NCBI GenBank assembly: GCA_945859605.1
Contig: OX243825.1
Location: forward strand, 15,499,784 to 15,563,783
Direction: 5' to 3'
DNA: 64,000 nucleotides
From: Lumbricus rubellus
Taxonomy: Eukaryota; Annelida; Clitellata; Crassiclitellata; Lumbricidae
Numbering within the stretch: the stretch's first letter is position 1; each line of letters opens with the position of its first letter. This document shows positions 49,664 to 58,208 of the stretch, in pieces. Under the pieces are notes generated by a model. It did not search any database and was not told where the DNA came from. It saw only the letters and a program-made list of their open reading frames with translations. Made by a program: the position numbers and the translations under genes.

Positions 49664-50986
49664 TCAGTTGGTATAATCGAAAATGACGTTTCTGGATCTG
49701 TCGATTTCAAGAATATTTTCAAATTCGGCAAAGGCGATGACGTTTATGGTTCTATCCAAAGCCTGCGCGAATTTCATGTCAACTCGAATATTCCCTGGCT
49801 TGATGAGATTAAAATGTCCACCTTCGGCCAAATCGGGTGTCAAGTCAAAAGCGTAAAGAGCGTAACCGCCTGCAAAATCTTCTCGGCTTATCTGATTGCC
49901 TTCGTCACGCATCCATTTACCGGTGCCCATAAAAAGTGAAGCGTAGGCATTTACAAACTGGTTATTAGCGAAATTAGTTTCCAATGGTTTTATCGACTGT
50001 TGCTGTCCATCCAAGTACACTTTTAGCTGTGTAAGATTCATATGTTTGAAGTTGAACGGATTTTTCGTATAGATTCCGTTAAAGGCATCGTTGTCGACAC
50101 ATCCGATAACTATTCTGGTAGGTATCTGACCGGAGAACAGACTCTCCTGAGTTGCATCCAGATTTCCCCTCGGTACCGTAAAAGTCTTGCAAACCGCTCT
50201 TCGAATGGGAAATTTCAAATTACCAATCTCCAATGCTTTGGCGTGGGCTAGAAAGACGGAGGGACTTAACTTTACTTTTCTAACGTATAACTTGCACTCC
50301 AATATTTTCACCTTATAGGCTGCACCCTGCGTCGATGACATAAGGCAGAATGGATCTTTATTTCTTACGAGGCGGATTTTTATATTGATATCGTTGGGAA
50401 GAAAGCGTTCTTGGAAAAAGAGATCGCTGTGTATGCCACCAACCATATCGACCACGCGTCCTTCTCCGGTCAACGCACTACGCTTTTGAAATCCATCATT
50501 CCTAATATTTGCATCGTGAGGATTGGCATCTTCCATATGTGTTGCAACATCCTTGTAAAAGAGTGCCGAGGTGAGTTGAGAGGTTTTTGCAGCGCTTCCA
50601 TAACTAAGAATGGTTTCCAAATAGCTGCGATAAGCATAAGTGTTGTTCGAAGAAGTAACGAGAGTATCGTTTAAGGTTATGTCAACTTCAGAAAACAAGC
50701 TGTGTAGGAAGAGATTGATAGGTCCAACATCGTCACCAGCGTCAATCGCATCGTTATTCGCTCTTACTATAGATGCTCTAACGTAAAGTTGCGTATTCGA
50801 CAAGTCCAAATAGTCCTGTCCAGCTCCAGTAATACTAAATTCGATAGGTGTTCCTTGCGAAATTGTGGCTATTGGATTATACTCCACGTACGAACCGGTT
50901 TCGATACTGGTCTGCGTTGGAGGAACGCTAAACAGATCCAATTCGCTCTTCGTACATTCGCAAGATTGTGGATGAACGAATGCCAT
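49664..50986 (-). CDS. Polinton major capsid protein (double jelly-roll)
   Basis: 440 aa. The sequence and position fit the Polinton MCP: an N-terminal Cys-rich start, an early SYVEYNPIATISQGTPIEF segment and TQLYVRA. The predicted role is building an icosahedral capsid. It lies between the core-like protein and the protease, the morphogenesis cluster. Assignment is by family resemblance and context; the double jelly-roll fold itself cannot be seen from sequence alone. Confidence 0.82.
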   Translation of the reverse strand: MAFVHPQSCECTKSELDLFSVPPTQTSIETGSYVEYNPIATISQGTPIEFSITGAGQDYLDLSNTQLYVRASIVRANNDAIDAGDDVGPINLFLHSLFSEVDITLNDTLVTSSNNTYAYRSYLETILSYGSAAKTSQLTSALFYKDVATHMEDANPHDANIRNDGFQKRSALTGEGRVVDMVGGIHSDLFFQERFLPNDINIKIRLVRNKDPFCLMSSTQGAAYKVKILECKLYVRKVKLSPSVFLAHAKALEIGNLKFPIRRAVCKTFTVPRGNLDATQESLFSGQIPTRIVIGCVDNDAFNGIYTKNPFNFKHMNLTQLKVYLDGQQQSIKPLETNFANNQFVNAYASLFMGTGKWMRDEGNQISREDFAGGYALYAFDLTPDLAEGGHFNLIKPGNIRVDMKFAQALDRTINVIAFAEFENILEIDRSRNVIFDYTN

Positions 50987-50988
50987 TA

Positions 50989-51417
50989 TTAAACTTTACC
51001 GAATATGTCTTCCTTAATTCTCTTGATATTTCTCTTCAACGACCTTTTACGTCTCCTCCTTCCACTACCACTTTGTGTTTTGAAATCGTTGGAAGATGTA
51101 AATGCTTTTATACCTTCGGGAATTCGCTTTTTTGTAGCATCGATGAACTGCTGCCCATCGGCTACATCATTTGCAATCTGCAACCCTGTTCTCAAAACCT
51201 GTTTCCCAACAGCTTTAGCGCCAGACTGTATCAGTGGCCAAGCATTTCTAAACAGACCACTTAGAAAGCTTCCCAATCCATGACCACGCTGCATGCGCGC
51301 ACCTTGAAAAACATTCAATCCGCTACCACTCTGTTTAATGTAGTAGTCTTCGTAAGCAAGTTTGCTTGCATCACAGCAAAATGGAGTCTTCATTGTAAGA
51401 GGTAAGGAATTTTGCAA
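50989..51417 (-). CDS. Small basic core-like virion protein
   Basis: 142 aa. An N-terminal segment has GSGLNVFQGARMQRGHGLG, then FLSGLFRNAWPLIQSGAKAVGKQ, an adenovirus pX/pVI-like glycine-rich and amphipathic pattern. The C-terminus is very basic (GRRRRKRSLKRNIKR). A DNA-condensing or membrane-active minor virion role is inferred. It overlaps the penton-like gene upstream by 28 nt. The first ATG is at 51417; MKTPFCCD, eight codons later, is an alternative start. Confidence 0.65.
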   Translation of the reverse strand: MQNSLPLTMKTPFCCDASKLAYEDYYIKQSGSGLNVFQGARMQRGHGLGSFLSGLFRNAWPLIQSGAKAVGKQVLRTGLQIANDVADGQQFIDATKKRIPEGIKAFTSSNDFKTQSGSGRRRRKRSLKRNIKRIKEDIFGKV

Positions 51418-52214
51418 TGTCTAAAGTGAAGTGTTACAATCGCCTTGCCGTATTCGAATGGAATAGGCTTTCCAATGTCACTCCTTATATCCACTTCGAT
51501 GGAGTCGAAAGTCTTCTGCTGCAATGGTATGTAAGTGGGTTTTTCGTAAACGACGCGTACACTATCGCCACTTTTGCCGGTCACATTTACAATTCTGAGT
51601 AATGGCGCTTTCGTATCTCCGACTGGTACTTGCTCCAACACGTTGCAATACACGTATAACGAAGAAAATCCGCGATTTACATCGCAAGCGTTGGAACCCA
51701 TGAACTCAAAAATATAATCTTCATCCTCGTCGTCATTGATAATGGGATTCTGACGCGCGGCAACACCCAACATTGAACAGATTGCTGGAGAAAACTGCAT
51801 ATTTGCACCTTTGTTTATATCACCATTGAGTCGATTTGTTATAGGATCATACTTAAACTTTGGAAATGAATCCAATTCCATCTCATCCGCAACAAGAAGA
51901 ATAAATTTGTTGATAGAATCGATGAGCTGGTGCGCAGTTTCGTAGTGACCGGTCGGCAAACGTGTCGTTCTATGCACTGAACCGGGTAGTATGTCGCCAG
52001 TCTCCGAATATTTCATGTGTGTATACGTGATTCTACCTTCATTTCTTTCTAAATTGTTCCACGTATGAGGATACAATATTTCGACCAATCCAACTTCCCA
52101 GTCACCGCTTAGCGAAATGGCATTTTCCAATCTCGTCGTAAAATGTGTTACGGTGTTGTTTGGATAATACAGCATGGAACTGTTGCTCGGTAATGTGAGA
52201 TAAAAGTGAGCCAT
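51390..52214 (-). CDS. Penton-like minor capsid protein 1
   Basis: 274 aa. It starts MAHFYLTLPSNSSMLYYPNN, the conserved opening of the Polinton minor capsid (single jelly-roll) family. It shares this and the end FDSIEVDIR...GKAIVTLHFR with its neighbour. The role is probably the capsid vertex. Confidence 0.78.
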   Translation of the reverse strand: MAHFYLTLPSNSSMLYYPNNTVTHFTTRLENAISLSGDWEVGLVEILYPHTWNNLERNEGRITYTHMKYSETGDILPGSVHRTTRLPTGHYETAHQLIDSINKFILLVADEMELDSFPKFKYDPITNRLNGDINKGANMQFSPAICSMLGVAARQNPIINDDEDEDYIFEFMGSNACDVNRGFSSLYVYCNVLEQVPVGDTKAPLLRIVNVTGKSGDSVRVVYEKPTYIPLQQKTFDSIEVDIRSDIGKPIPFEYGKAIVTLHFRHCKIPYLLQ

Positions 52215-52226
52215 AGTTTGTAAGAA

Positions 52227-53078
52227 TTAATGTATGAGACGTGATATTTTGCACTGTCTGAAATGAAGTGTCACAATCGACTTCCCACACTCGAATGGTA
52301 TCGAATTCCCGGTTTCGCCCCTCATATCTATTTCTATGGAGTCAAAACTCTTCTGCTGAATAGGTATGTATATGGCATTCTCGTACATGATATGCACATT
52401 GTCTCCGTTTTTACCTTCGATGTGAACTGCTCGAAGTAGTGGCGCTTTCGTATCGCCAACAGGAACATGTGTCAAAATGTTGCAATAAACGAATATGCTT
52501 GAAAATGCTGGATTTATATCGCCAATATATTCAGATTCCCACTGCACGTTGGGAACCTCATCCCAAACTTCTTTAAAATCGTATTTGCCATAATTGATGT
52601 TTCGAATGGGATTCTGACTTTTGTGTATACCCAACATAAAGCACAACGATGCTGAGAATTCTATCATGGCACCCAGATTTATTTCACCTTTGAGAGTTTT
52701 CGTTATTGTGTCATATTTAAACTGGGAATATTTAGTAAGTGAATATTCGACAGAGAACTCCACTATGCGCGCATTTATAACTTGCACAATATCGTTCATA
52801 CTTTCGTAATAGCCGGCCGGTATTCGCCATGTCTTTCGATCGGATGGTCCCGCGAAAACGTCCGAATACCTTCTAGGATTTTGCCAATACGTAAATTCAC
52901 ATTCGTTAGTTGCTATATTGTACCACGAGTGAGGATACTGTATTCCGATCAAGCCAACTTCCCAATCTCCCGATAGTGAAAGTGCATTTTCCAATTTCGT
53001 TGTAAAGTTAGCGACAGTATTATTGGGATAAAACTGCATGGAACTGTTACTTGGTAGTACAAGATAAAAGTGAGCCAT
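52227..53078 (-). CDS. Penton-like minor capsid protein 2 (tandem paralogue)
   Basis: 283 aa from the ATG at 53078, chosen because MAHFYLVLPSNSSM aligns with the paralogue's start. An in-frame ATG at 53114 would add 12 residues. Shared motifs include YPNNTVANFTTKLE, LSGDWEVGL and IVTLHFRQCKI. It lies 12 bp from paralogue 1. Tandem duplication of the minor capsid gene may give two vertex variants; this is inference. Confidence 0.78.
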   Translation of the reverse strand: MAHFYLVLPSNSSMQFYPNNTVANFTTKLENALSLSGDWEVGLIGIQYPHSWYNIATNECEFTYWQNPRRYSDVFAGPSDRKTWRIPAGYYESMNDIVQVINARIVEFSVEYSLTKYSQFKYDTITKTLKGEINLGAMIEFSASLCFMLGIHKSQNPIRNINYGKYDFKEVWDEVPNVQWESEYIGDINPAFSSIFVYCNILTHVPVGDTKAPLLRAVHIEGKNGDNVHIMYENAIYIPIQQKSFDSIEIDMRGETGNSIPFECGKSIVTLHFRQCKISRLIH

Positions 53079-53117
53079 ATTCGAATGCGTACTATGACAG
53101 AATGAGCAACACAATTA

Positions 53118-54152
53118 CTAGACGTCGAATATATTCTGCGTCCAAGAGTTAAATTTGTCGTCATAGCCTTTCCACTTAACATAATATTCCATCTTGCCAC
53201 GCCGCTTACGCGTCTTTAAAACCGTTTCAATGTTATACACATCGTCTTCTTTTAAAATTCTTTGCAATTCGGCTTCGTAGAATTTACCCTTTATGATGTC
53301 ACCTTTTAAATCGGATAGTTCGTATGTTACCGGATCGGTAGGTATGCGCACTTGAACCTTAAAAATTTCTTCAGACCAGGATGGAAGATAGCCCTTTTTG
53401 AACACTATTCGCCCCTTGGCAATTCTAACATTATCGCCAACACTATATTTCCACTTTGGTGGTTTTTTCTTTTCACCAAACAATCGTTTTCTAATAACAT
53501 CTTCGTTTTCCCTAGACACACTACTTGGTGTCATTCCTATGCTTCTGTGATATGTGTTGTTGTACGAATGTAAGAGATCTTGCAAAACATCCGTGTAGCG
53601 ATATGTGTTCTTATACGTAAAGTATTTCCACATTTTTGTTTTAAGGGTGCGGTTAAATCTTTCCACTATGGAAGCTTTTATATCGCTATTTTCAGATGTG
53701 TAAAAGCGAATCGAATTTTTCCGCAACATAGCTTGAAACTTTCTATTAAGAAATTCTGTTCCCTTATCAGTTTGTAAATGTGCGGGTTGTCTATCTTTCA
53801 AAATGGCTGAAAAGGCTGCGGTCAAGTCCGCTCCGGACTTTGTTCTCAAAGGAATTGCCCAAGCATATTTAGAAAACACATCTATACACGTTAAAATATA
53901 TTTATTTTTATCATTATGCTTTGACAATGTAGAAAGATCGGCCAAGTCCGCTTGCCACAGATCGTTTATTCCAACCGTGAAAGTCTTCCTACGTCTAAAC
54001 ACTAGTCTTAGTGGCTTATGCAGTGTGTAAGTGTCCTGCTTCGAAAGAAATTTTTTAACATCTTTAGTTTTAAATTGTCCATTAAGATGTCTTTGAAAAG
54101 ATGATACGCCTGCGAAACTGCCAGGCTGCTTAGGTTGGAAGTAGGAATCCAT
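53118..54152 (-). CDS. int: Polinton integrase with C-terminal chromodomain
   Basis: 344 aa from the ATG at 54152. That ATG overlaps the upstream stop as TGATG, suggesting coupled translation; an ATG at 54167 is possible. The retroviral-type core has WQADLADLS, LQTDKGTEF and SIVERFNRT, with D-D35E-like spacing. The C-terminus has a chromodomain, YYVKWKGYDDKFNSWTQ. The integrase should make the 6-bp target duplication; the chromodomain may direct it to marked chromatin. Confidence 0.92.
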   Translation of the reverse strand: MDSYFQPKQPGSFAGVSSFQRHLNGQFKTKDVKKFLSKQDTYTLHKPLRLVFRRRKTFTVGINDLWQADLADLSTLSKHNDKNKYILTCIDVFSKYAWAIPLRTKSGADLTAAFSAILKDRQPAHLQTDKGTEFLNRKFQAMLRKNSIRFYTSENSDIKASIVERFNRTLKTKMWKYFTYKNTYRYTDVLQDLLHSYNNTYHRSIGMTPSSVSRENEDVIRKRLFGEKKKPPKWKYSVGDNVRIAKGRIVFKKGYLPSWSEEIFKVQVRIPTDPVTYELSDLKGDIIKGKFYEAELQRILKEDDVYNIETVLKTRKRRGKMEYYVKWKGYDDKFNSWTQNIFDV

Positions 54153-54802
54153 CAGTACGGTAACCAACTCGACTGCAGCTGTTGTCTTTCGCGTCTACTT
54201 TTAGGTGTGAATGAGCGACTTTCTTCCAAAGTACCGCTAATATATTTCCATCGATCTTGATTTCCTATCAACTCGCGAGGAATGTTGGAATCCTTCAAAG
54301 CTTCGGCCAGCTGCATCCACCCGGTTGGAGGCGAAGATGTTGCGCGTTTTCTGAGCAGGTCGTTTACCAGATCCACGACATGAGTTTTCGGAATAGTAGC
54401 ATCTTTCAAAACGAGTTCACCTTTAGTGGTCCAAGACACGTCCGGATTAGATTTCATGTGAGATAAAAGTCTAGAAGCTTGCGTTTTCCATTTCTTAGGT
54501 ACCGTTTCCAAGACCTGCGCCTCTATGGTGTTCGACTTGGCACTTTGTGGTTTCTGATTCGCAGTCACTTCCGCTTCTGCTTCTTTAGTTTCGAATTTTG
54601 TAACGATGGATGGTTTATCAATGTTCAGATAACGACTCAAACTATTGGAATATAGTTTTGCTTTATCATCGTCTGCAATATTTCGATGGAGAATGTCGTA
54701 CATCTGTGTATCCAATTTAGACAATGTCTTATCCAACATGGTTTCTTTCCATTTTTCGATCTGACGTGGTTCTACCAGAACCATCTTTTTGGTGTGCTCC
54801 AT
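54152..54802 (-). CDS. Polinton protein of unknown function, 216 aa
   Basis: A hydrophilic protein with an N-terminal helical region (MVLVEPRQIEKW) and a C-terminal half with VVDLVNDLLRKRA and PTGWMQLAEALKDSNIP. It resembles accessory proteins I associate with Polintons upstream of the integrase, but I cannot name a function. Its stop overlaps the integrase start. Confidence 0.65.
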   Translation of the reverse strand: MEHTKKMVLVEPRQIEKWKETMLDKTLSKLDTQMYDILHRNIADDDKAKLYSNSLSRYLNIDKPSIVTKFETKEAEAEVTANQKPQSAKSNTIEAQVLETVPKKWKTQASRLLSHMKSNPDVSWTTKGELVLKDATIPKTHVVDLVNDLLRKRATSSPPTGWMQLAEALKDSNIPRELIGNQDRWKYISGTLEESRSFTPKSRRERQQLQSSWLPY

Positions 54803-54803
54803 A

Positions 54804-55133
54804 CTATATTTTATTACTCAGAAGCGATCCAAGAAAAGAAACTATCGGAGTAAGCAACGCACCAATGAAACCGCCGCTCTGTACTATACGCTTCTTAATC
54901 TTTACTCGAGTTTTCTTGGAAGCCAATTTTCTTAACTTGTGTTTGAAACGAACGAGTCTACTCTTCTGACCTTTTTTCAAAGGTACCTTCCCTTTTAAAA
55001 TATTGAGAGCACACTCGCAAAGACAGCAAAGCAGAGAAGATTTACATTCTTTCAAAATCTCTTTCCGAACTTTGGGTGAAGAATCCTTGAGTAGTTTCAA
55101 TTTTTCAAATTTATCCTCTAGCGATGAAGCCAT
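54804..55133 (-). CDS. Small basic Polinton protein with hydrophobic tail
   Basis: 109 aa. An N-terminal region has CCLCECALNILKG, the middle is Lys/Arg-rich, and the end is glycine-hydrophobic (SGGFIGALLTPIVSFLGSLL), possibly membrane-interacting. It is likely a minor virion component; function unknown. It is 1 bp from the next gene's start. Confidence 0.6.
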   Translation of the reverse strand: MASSLEDKFEKLKLLKDSSPKVRKEILKECKSSLLCCLCECALNILKGKVPLKKGQKSRLVRFKHKLRKLASKKTRVKIKKRIVQSGGFIGALLTPIVSFLGSLLSNKI

Positions 55134-55174
55134 TATTTGTGAATGACGGTAAGTGCAAATACATCACCTTATAT

Positions 55175-55789
55175 TCACTTTCTTACGTAGACGTAGTGCG
55201 TCTCGCCTGGGAAAATATTCGTCCTGAGTCTACATCGTTCGTCGGTTTCCGCTTTAAGATCCACCAAAAGATAACCGTATGGTGCCATAGTCGCATCTCC
55301 AAAAGCCTCTATCATGAAATTAGACTTCGATGGAAACATCTGTCGAGCCAAGTTTGCTATCTGTGTGGAATCTCTAACATTTTTGAATAGAACAAAGTAA
55401 TGAGCGTTCAGACTGATGGTTCTCGTGTGTTTACCTTTGTAGAAAAGGTTCTGCGTCAGGTATAGTATTGAAACATTTCTGTGATGGCTTATTTTTGTGA
55501 ATAACATGGTAACGCGTTCGTCGGTCTCACTCATGAGATCGTCCAACACCAACAGCGTTTTCTGCTTACCGTCAAAAATATTTAAGTCAGGTAATCCTTC
55601 GTGAAATTGAATTTGATTATACTTGTCGAATATTTCTTGGTATATTCCATAACACCAAATAATTTTTTCTATGGCTGGCTTCACCATATAATGTATATGA
55701 TCTATGAATCGTAATGTGAATTGCGTTTTTCCACAACTCGACGGTCCACTAACTATTGCAGAGAAAGGATGTTGCCAGGTAGGATCCAT
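55175..55789 (-). CDS. FtsK/HerA-type genome-packaging ATPase
   Basis: 204 aa. Walker A GPSSCGKTQF near residue 15-24 and Walker B TLLVLDDLM near 78-86. This matches the A32-like packaging ATPase of Polintons and related viruses, expected to pump DNA into capsids. It starts at MDPTWQHPF. Confidence 0.9.
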   Translation of the reverse strand: MDPTWQHPFSAIVSGPSSCGKTQFTLRFIDHIHYMVKPAIEKIIWCYGIYQEIFDKYNQIQFHEGLPDLNIFDGKQKTLLVLDDLMSETDERVTMLFTKISHHRNVSILYLTQNLFYKGKHTRTISLNAHYFVLFKNVRDSTQIANLARQMFPSKSNFMIEAFGDATMAPYGYLLVDLKAETDERCRLRTNIFPGETHYVYVRK

Positions 55790-55826
55790 TTCGAAATGAG
55801 TGTAATTGCTAACACGTTAGGATCTC

Positions 55827-56138
55827 TTATACTATGTATATTCTAACTGTGCCTAATATACGTGTCTCACAGACTGGACAGTCTTTGGCTTCGTCTGCAC
55901 ACGGCTCACACATGTTTACGTGAGTGCATGGAAGTAGTAGCGTTTGAACTTGTCTGTCTTTACACGTTACACAGATCATAGACTTTCTGAATTTTTCATT
56001 CTCCGTTTTCAAACGCATGATATTGTAAGATGTTTGTTTTTCGTTCTGTGCGGATGCCTCATTAATATTGCATATGGCACATTGACACTTGTAGTTGCCA
56101 CACACATCCATTTCGCATTTTGAGTTCGGTGGCAACAT
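55827..56138 (-). CDS. RING-finger protein (IAP/MULAN-type C3HC4)
   Basis: 103 aa. The C-terminal C3HC4 RING has Cys56, Cys59, Cys71, His73, Cys77, Cys80, Cys87 and Cys90, in the compact form seen in IAP-type E3 ligases (LLLPCTHVNMCEPC). The N-terminus has a further Cys-rich CGNYKCQCAIC that may bind zinc. It probably acts in ubiquitination and may have been captured from a host; its partner is unknown. Confidence 0.85.
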   Translation of the reverse strand: MLPPNSKCEMDVCGNYKCQCAICNINEASAQNEKQTSYNIMRLKTENEKFRKSMICVTCKDRQVQTLLLPCTHVNMCEPCADEAKDCPVCETRILGTVRIYIV

Positions 56139-56472
56139 AATATTTCGTCAATATGTGTATCGCTCTTGAAGACTAGGTAACAAATGAATGATGGAGTCAT
56201 GGAGTGAATTTTTAAGTAATGAATGAATAAAAAAAATTGGTTAAGGTGAGTTCATCTGAGGTCACGTGAACCTCTTACTCACATACTTCACCATCACTTA
56301 CTCACATACTTCACCATCACTTACTCACATACTTCACCATCACTTAATGTAAGATTGAAAGAAAGTACGAGAAATTTTTCATCGATTTTTTTTAATCTGA
56401 TAGCCAAGAATGAGTTCATTACTGAAACTACGAGCTATATAATACACGAAGAAGTCTCTACGTTGAAAATGT
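56139..56472. other. Intergenic gap with 23-bp minisatellite
   Basis: Three copies of CATACTTCACCATCACTTACT lie at about 56281-56346. No coding sequence. Confidence 0.7.
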
Positions 56473-57228
56473 TCAACCTTTGGTCTGGAACGGATTACAC
56501 AAGTTACACGCAATCCAGTCCATCTGGTTTAAATGGTCTAACGCACCATTACAAGACGACGCGTTTTTAAGTTCCGGTAAACGACCGTGTAGTAATGGAA
56601 TCGTCTTCAGCAGAAGATCCCACTCTGCCAAACGTAGAGCAATGCCGCTCCGAGTGGGACACTCTCTAGTGGAGTTCGGAGGCAGGAAATACCGACGTAT
56701 ATTCACACACTTGAATTCCTTGTTGATTGAAACATAGTACCGTCCTCCAACATGTTGGTAGTAGTCGACGGCCTGTCCCGATTTGAGCAGATCGACATTT
56801 CTCTCGATTTCGTCGAAATGGCTGAGGAATCTAACCCACGCCGCCTTGTTGAATGAGGCTCCCTTCTTGGTTGGGAAAGACTTTCCATTTTCCTCGTCGT
56901 ATTCGCGTATGTGTACCATTATTTCGTCCTTGTACACACTGGAAGTTAGATAACGTCTGTTGCCGATGGATTCCTTAAAAAGATGATTACCAATCTACAA
57001 CAAAAATGAGTGACAAAAGAATTTCAAGACTTAATCCAAAAAATAAAAAATAAAATAAAAGACACACGCACACACACACACAATCAATAAATGCAATTTC
57101 ATAAATGCATACAGCAGTAATATAATGAAAAAATTTTTGTTTTTCTAATATAACAGAAATTTTAAAATACTCACTGTGGATGGAAACATAGTTCGCATCG
57201 TAGAATTCGCCTTCAAAGGAGTATCCAT
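56473..57228 (-). CDS. Double-PC4-like ssDNA-binding protein, right (2 exons)
   Basis: Exons 57175-57228 and 56473-56994, phase 0, a 180-bp intron with GTGAGT donor and TTGTAG acceptor, giving 191 aa. First PC4-like unit about residues 28-91: LFKESIGNRRYLTSSVYKD, MVHIREY, PTKKGASF. Second about 101-157: GGRYYVSINKEFK, VNIRRYF, CPTRSGIALRLAEWDLLLK. The tail has three cysteines. It is clearly paralogous to the left gene, with LFKESIGN and the second-domain motifs shared. Exon 1 is predicted from splice sites; the GTG at 56937 is not the start. Confidence 0.72.
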
Positions 57229-57507
57229 TAAGATATGAATGTAATTCACAAGTCTATATGTTTCGGAATTAGAAGATTACACTTGTTAAATATGTGGCCA
57301 ATACCAAGAAGAATGAAAATTTGCACTTATGCACAATTTTTATATTGGATGGAACACATTAATATGTTCTGTACATGCTTGCCATTGGTTGGCGCCAATT
57401 AATATGGGCGGCCGCCACATTGATAATACTATGCGAGGACGCGTGTGATTGGATGGATAGCTGTCACTTTTTTAGGTGTGCATATTTGATGGCACAACCC
57501 TTATTCA
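57229..57507. other. Upstream region of right double-PC4 gene
   Basis: Holds the presumed promoter between the right TIR and the gene. No gene was seen. Confidence 0.5.
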
Positions 57508-57820
57508 AACAACTACTCATACTCGCGCAGCGGGTGGTCTTTTCATGCGGGTGCATTCGTTTACGGCACGCAACATGAGGTCGTCCCTCGATCGCTAATT
57601 AGATTAGCGCGCGGCGGGTGGTGATTAGCGTCGTCGGTGTGGTGTGATATTGCTCGACTGCCATTGGCCAGTACGCTGTCATCGCTATGAATATTAATTC
57701 GATCATATGGCGTCATTCTAGGTGGAGGGGTTAAAATACGCTGTCACCAGAACCAATAATGAAAAATTTCACATTCGCTCAAAGCAGTACATTGCTAAAG
57801 CGCGCACAATATCCACTACT
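57508..57820. repeat. Polinton right TIR
   Basis: 313 bp inverse of 47705-48017. It ends CCACTACT directly before ATCGCA. Confidence 0.93.
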
Positions 57821-57890
57821 ATCGCACTAGCGTCTTATTCAATCTTAAACGATGGCACTACAAAACCAAACCGTAATTAGGGCCTATGTC

Positions 57891-58200
57891 CAGAGGCGTA
57901 GCGACCGCCCTCCGTACCCTCCGACCGAAGGGGGCTCCCGGCAAGGAAGGGGCCCCTAAAAGTGCCAAAAAATGAACGAAATGACTAAAAAATAAATTTA
58001 AAAAGGTCATCAACTTTCTCGGACGGCGAATTGATGAAATTTTCCAAAAATTTTGGCCAAAACAGGTCATCAACTTTTTCGGACGGCGATCGCGAATTGA
58101 TGAAATTTTCCCGACATTTTGGCGGGATGACCAAAAAAGTCGTCAGAAATTTTGGACATTATGCTCGGAGGGGGCCACGTTTGTTGTTGCTACGGCCCTG
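57891..58200. mobile_element. hAT-type MITE, 310 bp
   Basis: The ends are CAGAGGCGTAGC and GCTACGGCCCTG, and the 8-bp duplication CCTATGTC is perfect (57883-57890, 58201-58208). The interior repeats GTCATCAACTTT(C/T)TCGGACGG. The copy A flank continues across this point without it. Confidence 0.75.
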
Positions 58201-58208
58201 CCTATGTC

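Larger units (their letters stand above)
47705..57820. mobile_element. Polinton (Maverick) lacking DNA polymerase, 10,116 bp
   Basis: 313-bp TIRs start AGTAGTGG and a perfect 6-bp duplication ATCGCA flanks them (47699-47704, 57821-57826); both are Polinton hallmarks. Genes, read leftward: double-PC4, RING, ATPase, two unknowns, integrase, two penton-like proteins, core-like protein, major capsid, protease. One more double-PC4 gene is on the plus strand at the left end. No protein-primed DNA polymerase is present, and unassigned gaps are all under 350 bp apart from the ends. Typical Polintons are 15-20 kb. Every ORF appears intact. Confidence 0.93.
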
